From JAHBXL01 sp964409775 (GTDB taxonomy: Bacteria; Planctomycetota; Phycisphaerae; Phycisphaerales; UBA1924), in NCBI GenBank assembly GCA_964409775.1, contig CAYPEI010000015.1, forward strand, positions 1-64,000: DNA of 64,000 nucleotides, given 5' to 3'. Within the stretch, counting starts at the first letter, position 1, and every line of letters starts with the position of its first letter. Below, one piece after another: positions 58,101 through 64,000 of this stretch. Below the pieces are notes generated by a model. That model had not been told where the DNA came from, did not search any database, and saw nothing but the letters and a program-made list of their open reading frames with translations. The translations under genes were made by a program, and so were the position numbers.

Positions 58101-58362
58101 CCTCCGCCCGATCCTCATGACGGCGTTCGCGTTCATCCTCGGTGTGCTGCCGCTGGTCGTCGCGACCGGCGCCGGCGCTGCAAGCCGGCAGGCCATCGGC
58201 ACGGCCGTGTTCTGCGGGATGATCGGCAACACGTTCCTCGGGCTCGTGTTTACGCCCGTCCTGTGGGTCGCCATCCAGTGGGTGAACGAGCGGATCTCCG
58301 GCGCACCCAAGCCTGAGGAACCGCTGTTCCCTGAAGGGGACAAGGCGGTCGTCGCGGCGTGA
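55183..58362 (+). CDS. RND family HAE1-type inner-membrane efflux pump (AcrB/MexB-like)
   Basis: 1059 residues, full length. It begins MFTLFFIRRPIVACVISILL and has PIAQYPDLAPPVVNVSATYPGAS, AAPIEQQVNGVDNMLYFES, the proton-relay Asp pair in GIVVDDAIVVVENVERVL of helix 4 (about 408-409) and the matching Lys in GLGAKNAILIVEFA of helix 10. Substrate is pumped from the periplasm or membrane, driven by protons, through the adaptor and channel encoded just upstream. The three-gene operon is complete; no TetR- or MarR-type regulator lies beside it, so control must come from elsewhere. Confidence 0.95.
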   Translation: MFTLFFIRRPIVACVISILLVIAGVVSYITLPIAQYPDLAPPVVNVSATYPGASAQVVADAVAAPIEQQVNGVDNMLYFESKSASDGSYTLDVTFKVGTDPDLSSVLVQNRISAAMATLPMEVQQQGVTTKKKSTSIVGVISLAPKDEQAARTYDDLFLANFMSINLIDQVKRTVGVGDTSLFPSKDYAMRVWFDPEKLTNRGLTVVDVINALKEQNIQVAAGLIGQAPAPQGQAFQYTINTLGRLQSPAEFEQIILKNENGRLVRMRDVARLELGAKSYDTIGRAKGLPGAVLIVYQAPGGNSVETAKALRSLVGDFSATLPEGIECKITYDTSEFVLSAVEEVQHTLVEAVVLVLIVVLIFLGSIRSSLIPILAIPVSLIGTFLFMKLFGFSINLPTLFGLVLAIGIVVDDAIVVVENVERVLVESHLPPRQATAKAMIEVFGAVVGISLVLMAVFGPTAALPGISGELYRQFALTIAVSTFLSALCALTLSPALAGLLLKAHDKDHKPNFFKRGFDKAFDWISGMYAAMIRALVHPATMLFSIGAFGACCFAIFWTTSRVPMGFVPVEDKGILFVELWLPDSSSQERVLESIKRAESIVQEVDGIEVATVLGGYSMINGNGSNYAIMFCTLENWSVRVPKGRDIQTITQDMRQRLSVLDECISIVFGMPPVDGLGTGSGFEMRVQDRGARGREVLGEAVMDLAAKAATDPTVTAVNSGFRLGVPQLFADVDREKVKKLNVPLQDVFTTLGASLGARYVNDFNLYDRTWKVYVQAEGDFRNDIGDIAKLRVRNMEGSMLPLGSVADVRTDFGPNQVMRFNMYTSAALNGEPSAGKSSGEAIAAMEKLAGQTLPEGIGYAWTSMAFQEKLASGQAGIVFILALVVVYLILAALYENWFTPLSVILSIPLAVLGAMLGLMWRGMDNNIYTQVGLVLLVGLGAKNAILIVEFARANRIAGKSITDSVVEASRQRLRPILMTAFAFILGVLPLVVATGAGAASRQAIGTAVFCGMIGNTFLGLVFTPVLWVAIQWVNERISGAPKPEEPLFPEGDKAVVAA

Positions 58363-58366
58363 CCCC

Positions 58367-58383
58367 GGCCTCAGGGCGAGGCC
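58367..58383. terminator. Hairpin between convergent genes
   Basis: GGCCTC (58367-58372) pairs with GAGGCC (58378-58383) over a 5-base loop. It begins 5 bases after the RND pump stop and overlaps the stop of the convergent UPF0316 gene, so it may serve as a compact two-way terminator. No T-tract. Confidence 0.4.
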
Positions 58384-58931
58384 TGCGGCACGTTTGCCGC
58401 CTGCGTGGCGGAAGAGCCGGACATTCCCGGGCTCACCGCCGAGACCGCGCGCACATCCTCGATCACGTAGAAGCACGTGGGGTCCATCGATCGGGCAAGC
58501 CTCGCCACGTCCTTGATCCTCTTCCGCGTCGCCTCGATGTACAGCAACCACACCGGTCCGTCGCGCCCGCGGCCGTCGAACACGGTCACGCGGTACCCAT
58601 GGCCGCGGAGGCGTGCGGCCAGCGAGTCGCCCTGGCGTGAAAACACCCGGATGACCTGTTCGCCATGGGCAAGCCAGTTCTCGATGGTCATGCCCAGGAA
58701 GTTGCCGCAGGCAAAGCCGAACGCATAGGCCACCGCGTAGGCGGGCTTGTCCAGGTTCTTGAAGACGCTCGTGAGCGCGAACACCCAGATAAGCACCTGC
58801 ACGAATCCGAGGCACCACGCCCAGAGCCGACGCCCCCGGATGACGAACACGACGCGGAGCGTGTCGAGGGAAACGTCGCCGAGCCGGGCGACGAAGATAA
58901 ACAGGCAACCAAGAACGATTTCCCAGTTCAT
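58371..58931 (-). CDS. UPF0316 (DUF2179/DUF5698) membrane protein
   Basis: 186 residues. Three membrane helices (about 4-22, 36-56 and 65-84) with LGDVSLDTLRVVFVIRGRR and ACGNFLGMTIENWLA are typical of UPF0316. A small cytoplasmic DUF2179-like domain follows (VIRVFSRQGDSLAARLRGHG, FDGRGRDGPVWLLYIEATRK). The biochemical role is unknown. The ATG at 58931 gives the expected family start MNWEIVLG. The C-terminal 30 residues are Ser/Ala-rich. Confidence 0.8.
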   Translation of the reverse strand: MNWEIVLGCLFIFVARLGDVSLDTLRVVFVIRGRRLWAWCLGFVQVLIWVFALTSVFKNLDKPAYAVAYAFGFACGNFLGMTIENWLAHGEQVIRVFSRQGDSLAARLRGHGYRVTVFDGRGRDGPVWLLYIEATRKRIKDVARLARSMDPTCFYVIEDVRAVSAVSPGMSGSSATQAANVPQASP

Positions 58932-59000
58932 GGGCGGATCGTTGGCGGGTGGACGGGCGCGGGCAACGGACCCCGTCATGCAGAGCGCTGTGGGGCACAA

Positions 59001-60617
59001 CTACTTGCCGCCGGTGGCCTGCCGCTTCCCGAGCAAACACACGCCGAAGGCACAGGCCGCCGCGATGGTCAATCGCCAGGGAAACGCGACAGACACGCTC
59101 GCCAGCGTTGGCGCCTCGCCGCCGGGCGGGGCATCGGCGATGGGAATGGCGATCGCCCACTGCTTCCAGACAATCGGCTCCTGCACGAGCACCACGCCGG
59201 CGCCGGTGACGAGCGCGGCGATCACGCTCGAGGTGCTTCCCTGCCGGGTGAAGATCGCGCAGAAGTAGACTCCGACGAGCCCGGCATAGGCGAAGATCAT
59301 GACCTTCAGCGCGAACTGAATGAGGGTTTCGCCGGATGCGCCGTCGTGCCAGAGGACGCACACCGCCGCGAACGCCGCGACGACGAGGCCCCAACCGACG
59401 ACAGCGAAGCGGCTCGCCGCGAGGTAATGCGAGTCGGTCTCATGGGGCCTCGCCTTGCGGTAGAAGTCGGTCACGAAGGCCGCGGACATGGCGTTGAGTG
59501 CGGAAAGGATGGTCGTGAGCGCCGCGGCGAACAGGCCGGCCATCATCAAGCCCCTGAGGCCGGTGGGCATCCGCTGCAGGATGAACTGCGGGAAGACCTG
59601 CATGTCGGCGCCGATGGGGTAATCGGGCGGCGTGACCAGGTCGGGCCGCCGGTTGACGATGAACAGCAGCAGCCCGATGACCAGGAACAACAGCACCACC
59701 GGCACCGTGATGATCTGGGACAGGACGACCGATTGCGCCCCCTTCACCGGGGTTCTGCATGAGAGCATGCGCTGGGCGAGGTCCTGATCGGTCCCGAGCG
59801 CGGCGAGATTCAGCAGCATGAAGCCCGTGAGTGCGGTAAAGAGGGTATAGGACTGGGAGATGCTGAAGCCATACCCGGGCTTGTCCGCATCGAGGCCTGT
59901 CGTGATCACCACGAGTTTGGAGGCATCCCCGGGCGCGGGCGAGCGGAGCGCTTCGAGCACGACGCCGAGGGGCTTGTCAATGATGTTCCAAAGGACGACG
60001 ACGGAGACCGCCGCTGCGCCGACGAACACCACCGTCTGGATGACATCGGTCCAGATGATGCTGCGCATGCCGCCGACGAGCGTGTAGCCGATGCCCGCCG
60101 CCATGATCAGGGCGATCGCGACCAGCATCGCGCCGCGCTCCGTCGTGAGATCGCCGTAGAGGATCATGGTCAGCGGGATCGCGGCGATGTAGACTCGGGC
60201 CCCGCTGGCGAACACACGACCGATCATAAACGTCCAGGACGCGGCGCTGCGTGCACCGGAGCCGAAGCGACGCTCGAGCAACTCGTACACGGTGGTGACG
60301 TTGTGCCGGTAGTAGACCGGGATGAAGAACAGTGCGATGACGAGCGCGGCGACAAGAGGGCCGATGCTCGTCGAGATATACGTGAGATCGCCCTTGTACG
60401 ACTCCATGGGCGCGCCGACAAACGTGGCGGCCGAGAGCGCGGTGGCCAGGATGGAGACCGCGACGGCCCAGACCGGGGCGTTGCGTTCCCCCAGAAAGTA
60501 CTCGCGATCCGAGGCGGGCTTCCGCAGGGAAAAATACCAGCCTGTGCCGGCAAGCAGGACGAAGTACAGCCCGACCACGATCCAGTCTGCACCGGCGAAG
60601 CCTGAGGCGAGCGTCAT
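59001..60617 (-). CDS. Sodium:solute symporter (SSS family)
   Basis: 538 residues with about 13 membrane helices; GGAG precedes the ATG. Family landmarks: WYFSLRKPASDREYFLGERN, ATALSAATFVGAPMESYKGD, VYELLERRFGSGARSAAS, GYTLVGGMRSIIWTDVIQT, LGTDQDLAQRMLSCRTPVKG and LSALNAMSAAFVTDFYRK. It imports a solute with Na+; the motifs place it near the sodium/sugar and sodium/sialic acid transporters, but the substrate cannot be fixed. The sugar-linked SASA esterase at 24450 is distant, so a link is only suggestive. Confidence 0.9.
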   Translation of the reverse strand: MTLASGFAGADWIVVGLYFVLLAGTGWYFSLRKPASDREYFLGERNAPVWAVAVSILATALSAATFVGAPMESYKGDLTYISTSIGPLVAALVIALFFIPVYYRHNVTTVYELLERRFGSGARSAASWTFMIGRVFASGARVYIAAIPLTMILYGDLTTERGAMLVAIALIMAAGIGYTLVGGMRSIIWTDVIQTVVFVGAAAVSVVVLWNIIDKPLGVVLEALRSPAPGDASKLVVITTGLDADKPGYGFSISQSYTLFTALTGFMLLNLAALGTDQDLAQRMLSCRTPVKGAQSVVLSQIITVPVVLLFLVIGLLLFIVNRRPDLVTPPDYPIGADMQVFPQFILQRMPTGLRGLMMAGLFAAALTTILSALNAMSAAFVTDFYRKARPHETDSHYLAASRFAVVGWGLVVAAFAAVCVLWHDGASGETLIQFALKVMIFAYAGLVGVYFCAIFTRQGSTSSVIAALVTGAGVVLVQEPIVWKQWAIAIPIADAPPGGEAPTLASVSVAFPWRLTIAAACAFGVCLLGKRQATGGK

Positions 60618-60664
60618 CCGTGCGCTCCTGAGCGGAATCGAGTGCCGGGCACCAGGGAAGGGAG

Positions 60665-61225
60665 TCAGTAGGAGTACTTCGGCTCCCAGTTTGCCGGGCC
60701 GTCTTTGAGCATGTCGAACATGTGCCAGATCGAGCAGAAACTGTCGCCCGGTCCGAACCCCGCGACGGCGACACGCGAGATCATTCCCTGCGGGTCGCGA
60801 TGGAACGTGGAGACGCCGGGCCAGAACTCCCCGGGCTTGGGCTCGAAGCCCATGTCGTGCGCAAAGGTGCTGCCAGAACCGGAGACGACGAGGAACGGCC
60901 AGTTCCGCGAGGACGCAAACTCTCGCGCAGTGGCCGGGTCATCGGCGGAGCACAGCACGAACGATGCGCGGTTGTTCAGGTGTCCGGAGAATCCGATGAA
61001 ACCGTCGGCCCACAGCGTGCAGTAGGGACACTTCCTGCCCATGTTGTGGACGACGATCAGGTCCCGCTTGCCGCCGAACAGTTCCGACAGGCGCAGCGGC
61101 GCGCCGTCGGTGCCTTTGAGTGCGTAGTCCTGCACGACCCTGCCGCCAGCGCGGCGCCTTGCATCGTTGAGCCGTGCACGAAGCGCCGACATTTCCGCCT
61201 CGAGTTGCTTGAGTTCGTCAAACAT
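60665..61225 (-). CDS. DUF899 thioredoxin-like protein
   Basis: 186 residues. DUF899 proteins have a thioredoxin fold; here the redox-type pair is CPYC at 66-69 in VVHNMGRKCPYCTLWADGF. FVLCSADDPATAREFASSRN and GEFWPGVSTFHRDPQGMISR are further family marks. The start MFDELKQLEAEMSALR at 61225 fits; the upstream open frame has no ribosome binding site. It lies 47 bases upstream of the symporter gene and may share its transcript. Confidence 0.82.
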   Translation of the reverse strand: MFDELKQLEAEMSALRARLNDARRRAGGRVVQDYALKGTDGAPLRLSELFGGKRDLIVVHNMGRKCPYCTLWADGFIGFSGHLNNRASFVLCSADDPATAREFASSRNWPFLVVSGSGSTFAHDMGFEPKPGEFWPGVSTFHRDPQGMISRVAVAGFGPGDSFCSIWHMFDMLKDGPANWEPKYSY

Positions 61226-61411
61226 GGACGCAGAGTACCTCGCAGCACCGCCGCCGATCTTCCCCCAAGGAGGGGATATCGGCAGGCGATTGAATTCGCC
61301 AGCAATGAAATTGGCCGGACGCCGACCCGCGGCAACAATGAACCGAGAGGTTGGTCGGGTCGCTCGGCATCGGCGAGTGTTGCCCGGATCGAACCGAGAG
61401 GAGCACAACTT

Positions 61412-61693
61412 ATGGCACGCACAGGATTCGGACGCAAGGGTGTCAACGGGACAGCCACCGCTGTTCCGAACCGGATGCCGGCCGAAGTGCCGGCCGCGAA
61501 TGCGATGCGCTCAAGCGCGCCGCTCAACACGACGGCGGCTCGGGATACCAAGCCGACCGTCGAGCAGATCCGTCAACGGGCGTACGAGTTGTACCATGCC
61601 CGCACGAAAACGGGACACGCGGGCGACTCGACGGCTGATTGGCTCGAAGCCGAGCGCCAACTGAGGGCCGTCAGCCCGCATTCGGCCCGATAG
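61412..61693 (+). CDS. DUF2934 protein
   Basis: 93 residues; GAGAGGAG lies 9 bases before the ATG. The C-terminal half, TVEQIRQRAYELYHARTKTG followed by DSTADWLEAERQL, is the DUF2934 signature found in many soil and aquatic bacteria. The N-terminal half is a Gly/Ala/Asn-rich tail. Function unknown. Its 3' end overlaps the convergent STAS gene by 23 bases. Confidence 0.8.
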   Translation: MARTGFGRKGVNGTATAVPNRMPAEVPAANAMRSSAPLNTTAARDTKPTVEQIRQRAYELYHARTKTGHAGDSTADWLEAERQLRAVSPHSAR

Positions 61694-62123
61694 CAGGCCA
61701 GTCGCCCGAAGTTGGGCGGCCCCAGACCCCGGTCGGCGGCCGGGTCACGACCTTGAGCGGTCCATTGACGACGTCGGCCTCGCTTGCGAGGGCGTCATCC
61801 AGCGTGGCGAAGACGTCGAAGATGGTGTCCAGTCGAGCAAGCAGGATGCCCTGGAGGGCGGTCTGGGACGGTGCCGCGATGCGAACACGCACGCCGGCAG
61901 TCTTGGCGAGTTTGTGGAAGTGCACGAGCGAGCCCAGCGCCATGCTCCCGACATTGCTGGTCTCGGAGAGGTCGAGGATCAGGCACCCCGCACGGCCCGC
62001 GAGCAGGCCGCGGAGCAGCGTGTTCAGGCGATCGATATTCGCGACCCCGACGTCTCCCGAAACGCGGGCGACGGTGGGCACGCCCGGCCCTTCGCGCTCG
62101 ATGATGATCTGCGGCTGCGACAT
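61671..62123 (-). CDS. STAS-domain protein (anti-sigma factor antagonist-like)
   Basis: 150 residues. The STAS fold is shown by VARVSGDVGVANIDRLNTLL, LILDLSETSNVGSMALGSLV and RVRIAAPSQTALQGILLARL. The Ser in the DLSETSNVGS loop corresponds to the phosphorylated residue of SpoIIAA/RsbV-type antagonists, which switch partners on phosphorylation. No anti-sigma kinase is adjacent. The C-terminal 30 residues extend beyond the domain and overlap the DUF2934 gene. Confidence 0.82.
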   Translation of the reverse strand: MSQPQIIIEREGPGVPTVARVSGDVGVANIDRLNTLLRGLLAGRAGCLILDLSETSNVGSMALGSLVHFHKLAKTAGVRVRIAAPSQTALQGILLARLDTIFDVFATLDDALASEADVVNGPLKVVTRPPTGVWGRPTSGDWPAIGPNAG

Positions 62124-62368
62124 GGAAATGGCCCCGTTCCCCTGACGGATAGGTTAGGCTGCGGCGATCCGAGACGACGACCGGTGCGGTAGTGTGTACC
62201 GCGGCGGCGGTCGCGGCCAACCAGTTCCTAGACTCTGCACTGAATCCGTGCCCGACATGATGTTCTCGGGCCTACCACCTCCCGTTCTTCCGCCCCGAAC
62301 TCCACTGCGAGACGACGACGCCGCGGCCCCGCAGCGACCCAGACCTCACCACACTCCCGGAGCGAGAC

Positions 62369-63016
62369 ATGGAACTGTACATCGACACTGCGAACCTCGA
62401 CGAGATCAAGCAGGCCGCGGCGCTGGGCGTGCTGGACGGCGTCACCACCAACCCTTCGCTGATCGCCAAGGAGAAGGTGCCGTACGCCAAGCGTCTGGCC
62501 GAGATCTGCGAGGTGGTCAAGGGACCGGTGTCGGCCGAGGTCGTTGCGACCGACTATGACGGGATGATCAAGGAAGCCGAACCCCTGCGGAAGATCGCCG
62601 AGAACATCGTCATCAAACTGCCGATCACGGTTGATGGTCTCCGCGCGTGCAAGACGCTGGCGGACCAGGATGTGAAGACGAACATGACACTGTGCTTCCA
62701 ACCGCTCCAGGCGCTGATGGTGGCCAAGGCCGGGGCCTATCTCGTCAGCCCGTTCATCGGACGGCTGGACGACGTGGCGGAAGACGGGATGGACCTCATC
62801 CACAAGATCCGGCAGATCTACGACAACTACGGATTCCCGACCAAAGTGCTCGCGGCATCGATCCGTCACCCCAAGCACATGGTCGACTGCGCGCTGGCCG
62901 GGGCGGATGTGAGCACCGTTCCGATGTCGGTCATCAAGCAGATCCTCAGCCACCCGCTCACCGACAGCGGGCTGAAGAAGTTTGTCGAGGATTACAAAAA
63001 GGCGTTCGGCGGCTGA
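62369..63016 (+). CDS. fsa: Fructose-6-phosphate aldolase / transaldolase-like (TalC/MipB family)
   Basis: 215 residues from an ATG after GGAG. The small single-domain transaldolase fold is clear: MELYIDTANLDEIKQAAALG, GVTTNPSLIAKE, the Schiff-base Lys83 in IVIKLPIT, NMTLCFQPLQALMVAKAGA, VSPFIGRLDD and VLAASIRHPKH. It either moves a dihydroxyacetone unit (transaldolase, pentose phosphate pathway) or cleaves fructose 6-phosphate; sequence alone does not settle which. Single-gene unit. Confidence 0.9.
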   Translation: MELYIDTANLDEIKQAAALGVLDGVTTNPSLIAKEKVPYAKRLAEICEVVKGPVSAEVVATDYDGMIKEAEPLRKIAENIVIKLPITVDGLRACKTLADQDVKTNMTLCFQPLQALMVAKAGAYLVSPFIGRLDDVAEDGMDLIHKIRQIYDNYGFPTKVLAASIRHPKHMVDCALAGADVSTVPMSVIKQILSHPLTDSGLKKFVEDYKKAFGG

Positions 63017-63021
63017 TGCCC

Positions 63022-63043
63022 GAGCGCGTGCCCACTGGCGCTC
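63022..63043. terminator. Hairpin between convergent genes
   Basis: GAGCGC (63022-63027) pairs with GCGCTC (63038-63043). It lies between the TalC-type gene and the convergent dockerin-tailed gene and could end both transcripts. No T-tract. Confidence 0.3.
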
Positions 63044-64000
63044 ACACGCTGAACCACGCCGACAGATAGGCGAAGATGTCGGGGACGGCTGTCAGTCCAT
63101 CGCCGTCGAAGTCGGCCTCTCCGAGGAACCATGACGACAGGAACGAGAAGATGTCCGCCACATCGACTCTGAAATCCATGTTGTGGTCGGCCATGTGGAA
63201 CACGGTGAACCGCAGGCCCTGAGCATCCTGCGCGACGTTGATTCGGAGGTACGAACTCCCCGGTGTGACGCTGGTGGAGTCGAACGCACCGGCGATGGTT
63301 CCCGCGGCGAGGAATCTGAAAGTGTCGCCCTGCCGCACCTGCACGCCCTCGGCGTAGGCGAGCCGCAACGATCCGGCGAGACCGGCGACGCCCGCGATGG
63401 TAACGCTGCCCTGCTGGCCCGCGCCCACGCCGGTGATGCCGATCTCCAGCGTGCCGCCGCTGGGCCCGGGGCCCTGCTGATAGTTCCCGCCGACGGCAAG
63501 CACTGCGCCCGGGCTGACGTGGATCAATCCGTCGTTGCGGAACGCCGCACCGCCCGGCGGCAGTGCGTTGAAGACTGCGCCGTTCTCCAGCCGGAGCGTG
63601 CCGCGGACGCGCTCGAGGTTTTCGAGTGCACCGAGCGTCCAGTTGCCCGCAAGCGTGAACGATGTGCCGGGGCCGATCGTGCGGATGTCCGCTCCATTCA
63701 GGAAGAGTTGCGCGCCGTCGCCGATGATCCAGTTTCCCCCGGTGAACGTGTGCGTCGCCTGGTCGTAGTTGGTCATGAACAACGCGGGCAGGATCAACGC
63801 GCCGCCGGAGATGCGGATCGGCCCGGTGACGTTGAGCCCGCCGACCGGGATGCTGTGCATGCCGCCGGCGAACGTGACACCGCCGGGTCCCTCGATGCTC
63901 GACCCGGGCAGGTAGAACCAGGTAGCCGCGAAGATGAGCGTGTCGGGCGGGATGACGACGATCGTGCCGGTGTTGGTGCCGGGCACTCCGATGACGAACT
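63042..64000 (-). CDS. C-terminal part of a dockerin-tailed beta-strand repeat protein (runs off right edge)
   Basis: 319 codons are in the window and the frame stays open to 64000, so the start lies outside. The visible part is a beta-solenoid-like repeat region with Gly/Asn/Thr-rich strands (TFTGGNWIIGDGAQLFLNGA, VLAVGGNYQQGPGPSGGTL). It resembles autotransporter-adhesin or pectate-lyase-like passengers. The C-terminus has two dockerin-like units: DFRVDVADIFSFLSSWF with a Ca-loop (DFDGDGLTAVPDI) and IFAYLSAWF, but it ends in Ser-Val rather than the Gly-Cys of the protein at 38678. Probably secreted and surface-associated. Confidence 0.75.
   Translation of the reverse strand, partial: FVIGVPGTNTGTIVVIPPDTLIFAATWFYLPGSSIEGPGGVTFAGGMHSIPVGGLNVTGPIRISGGALILPALFMTNYDQATHTFTGGNWIIGDGAQLFLNGADIRTIGPGTSFTLAGNWTLGALENLERVRGTLRLENGAVFNALPPGGAAFRNDGLIHVSPGAVLAVGGNYQQGPGPSGGTLEIGITGVGAGQQGSVTIAGVAGLAGSLRLAYAEGVQVRQGDTFRFLAAGTIAGAFDSTSVTPGSSYLRINVAQDAQGLRFTVFHMADHNMDFRVDVADIFSFLSSWFLGEADFDGDGLTAVPDIFAYLSAWFSV

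Noticed and set aside
56980..59394. 804-codon minus-strand frame over the RND pump
   Set aside because: Antisense to an unmistakable HAE1 pump with intact proton-relay residues.

Overview
The window looks like chromosomal DNA of a GC-rich member of the Planctomycetota, most likely class Phycisphaerae. This rests on several lineage-typical traits seen together: secreted proteins ending in dockerin-like DIFAFLxxWF segments (one ending in Gly-Cys), PEP-CTERM-like C-terminal anchors, small membrane proteins with CxxC zinc ribbons, a serpin, a class I lysyl-tRNA synthetase and a Rho factor with a long disordered N-terminal extension. The assignment is inferred from gene content, not from a marker-gene tree. 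A run of exactly 100 N at 44230-44329 shows this is draft sequence with a scaffold gap inside a repeat array.

Layout. 1-5.8 kb: edge of a Gly-rich secreted protein, SYLF lipoprotein, periplasmic beta-carbonic anhydrase, YdeI/OmdA-like protein, PEP-CTERM-like protein, and an EAL phosphodiesterase translationally coupled to a Lys/Ala-rich basic protein. 5.9-15.2 kb, all minus strand: DUF444 VWA protein, a tightly packed three-gene membrane/TPR operon, rho, a membrane-PH/dephospho-CoA kinase fusion and hypoxanthine phosphoribosyltransferase. 15.3-18.1 kb: pyruvate dehydrogenase E1 alpha and beta, separated by a BrnT-type toxin cassette and a 7-bp repeat array. 18.1-24.1 kb: small accessory genes, a Ser/Thr kinase with a WD40-like propeller, and a convergent FHA protein that could read its phospho-threonine marks. 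24.4-32.9 kb: a SASA-type esterase, then a fluoride-resistance locus (promoter, fluoride riboswitch, CLC-F antiporter fused to DUF190), followed by a dynamin-like GTPase and an MFS transporter in the same transcription unit.

33-46.7 kb: DinB-like proteins, a membrane methyltransferase, tRNA-Pro(GGG) overlapping the end of a nitronate monooxygenase gene, a serpin, a dockerin-tailed beta-helix protein, a secreted metzincin-like protein, a repeat-rich 1-kb intergenic region with the scaffold gap, a hydrolase-SnoaL fusion and a second PEP-CTERM-like protein. 46.7-52 kb: an overlapping gene pair encoding a ParA-type ATPase with a C-terminal CBM48-like domain and a divergent MinD/FlhG-like partner, then class I lysyl-tRNA synthetase. 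52-58.4 kb: a complete tripartite RND efflux system (outer-membrane lipoprotein, adaptor, HAE1 pump). 58.4-64 kb: UPF0316 protein, sodium/solute symporter, DUF899, DUF2934, STAS, a transaldolase-family enzyme and the C-terminal part of a second dockerin-tailed protein running off the right edge.

The best candidates for undescribed biology are the ParA-CBM48 pair (46719-49996), the riboswitch-controlled CLC-F/DUF190 fusion with its GTPase neighbour (27716-32848), the membrane-anchored CoaE fusion, and a family of degenerate 7-bp tandem arrays found at five intergenic sites, two of them directly upstream of housekeeping start codons.
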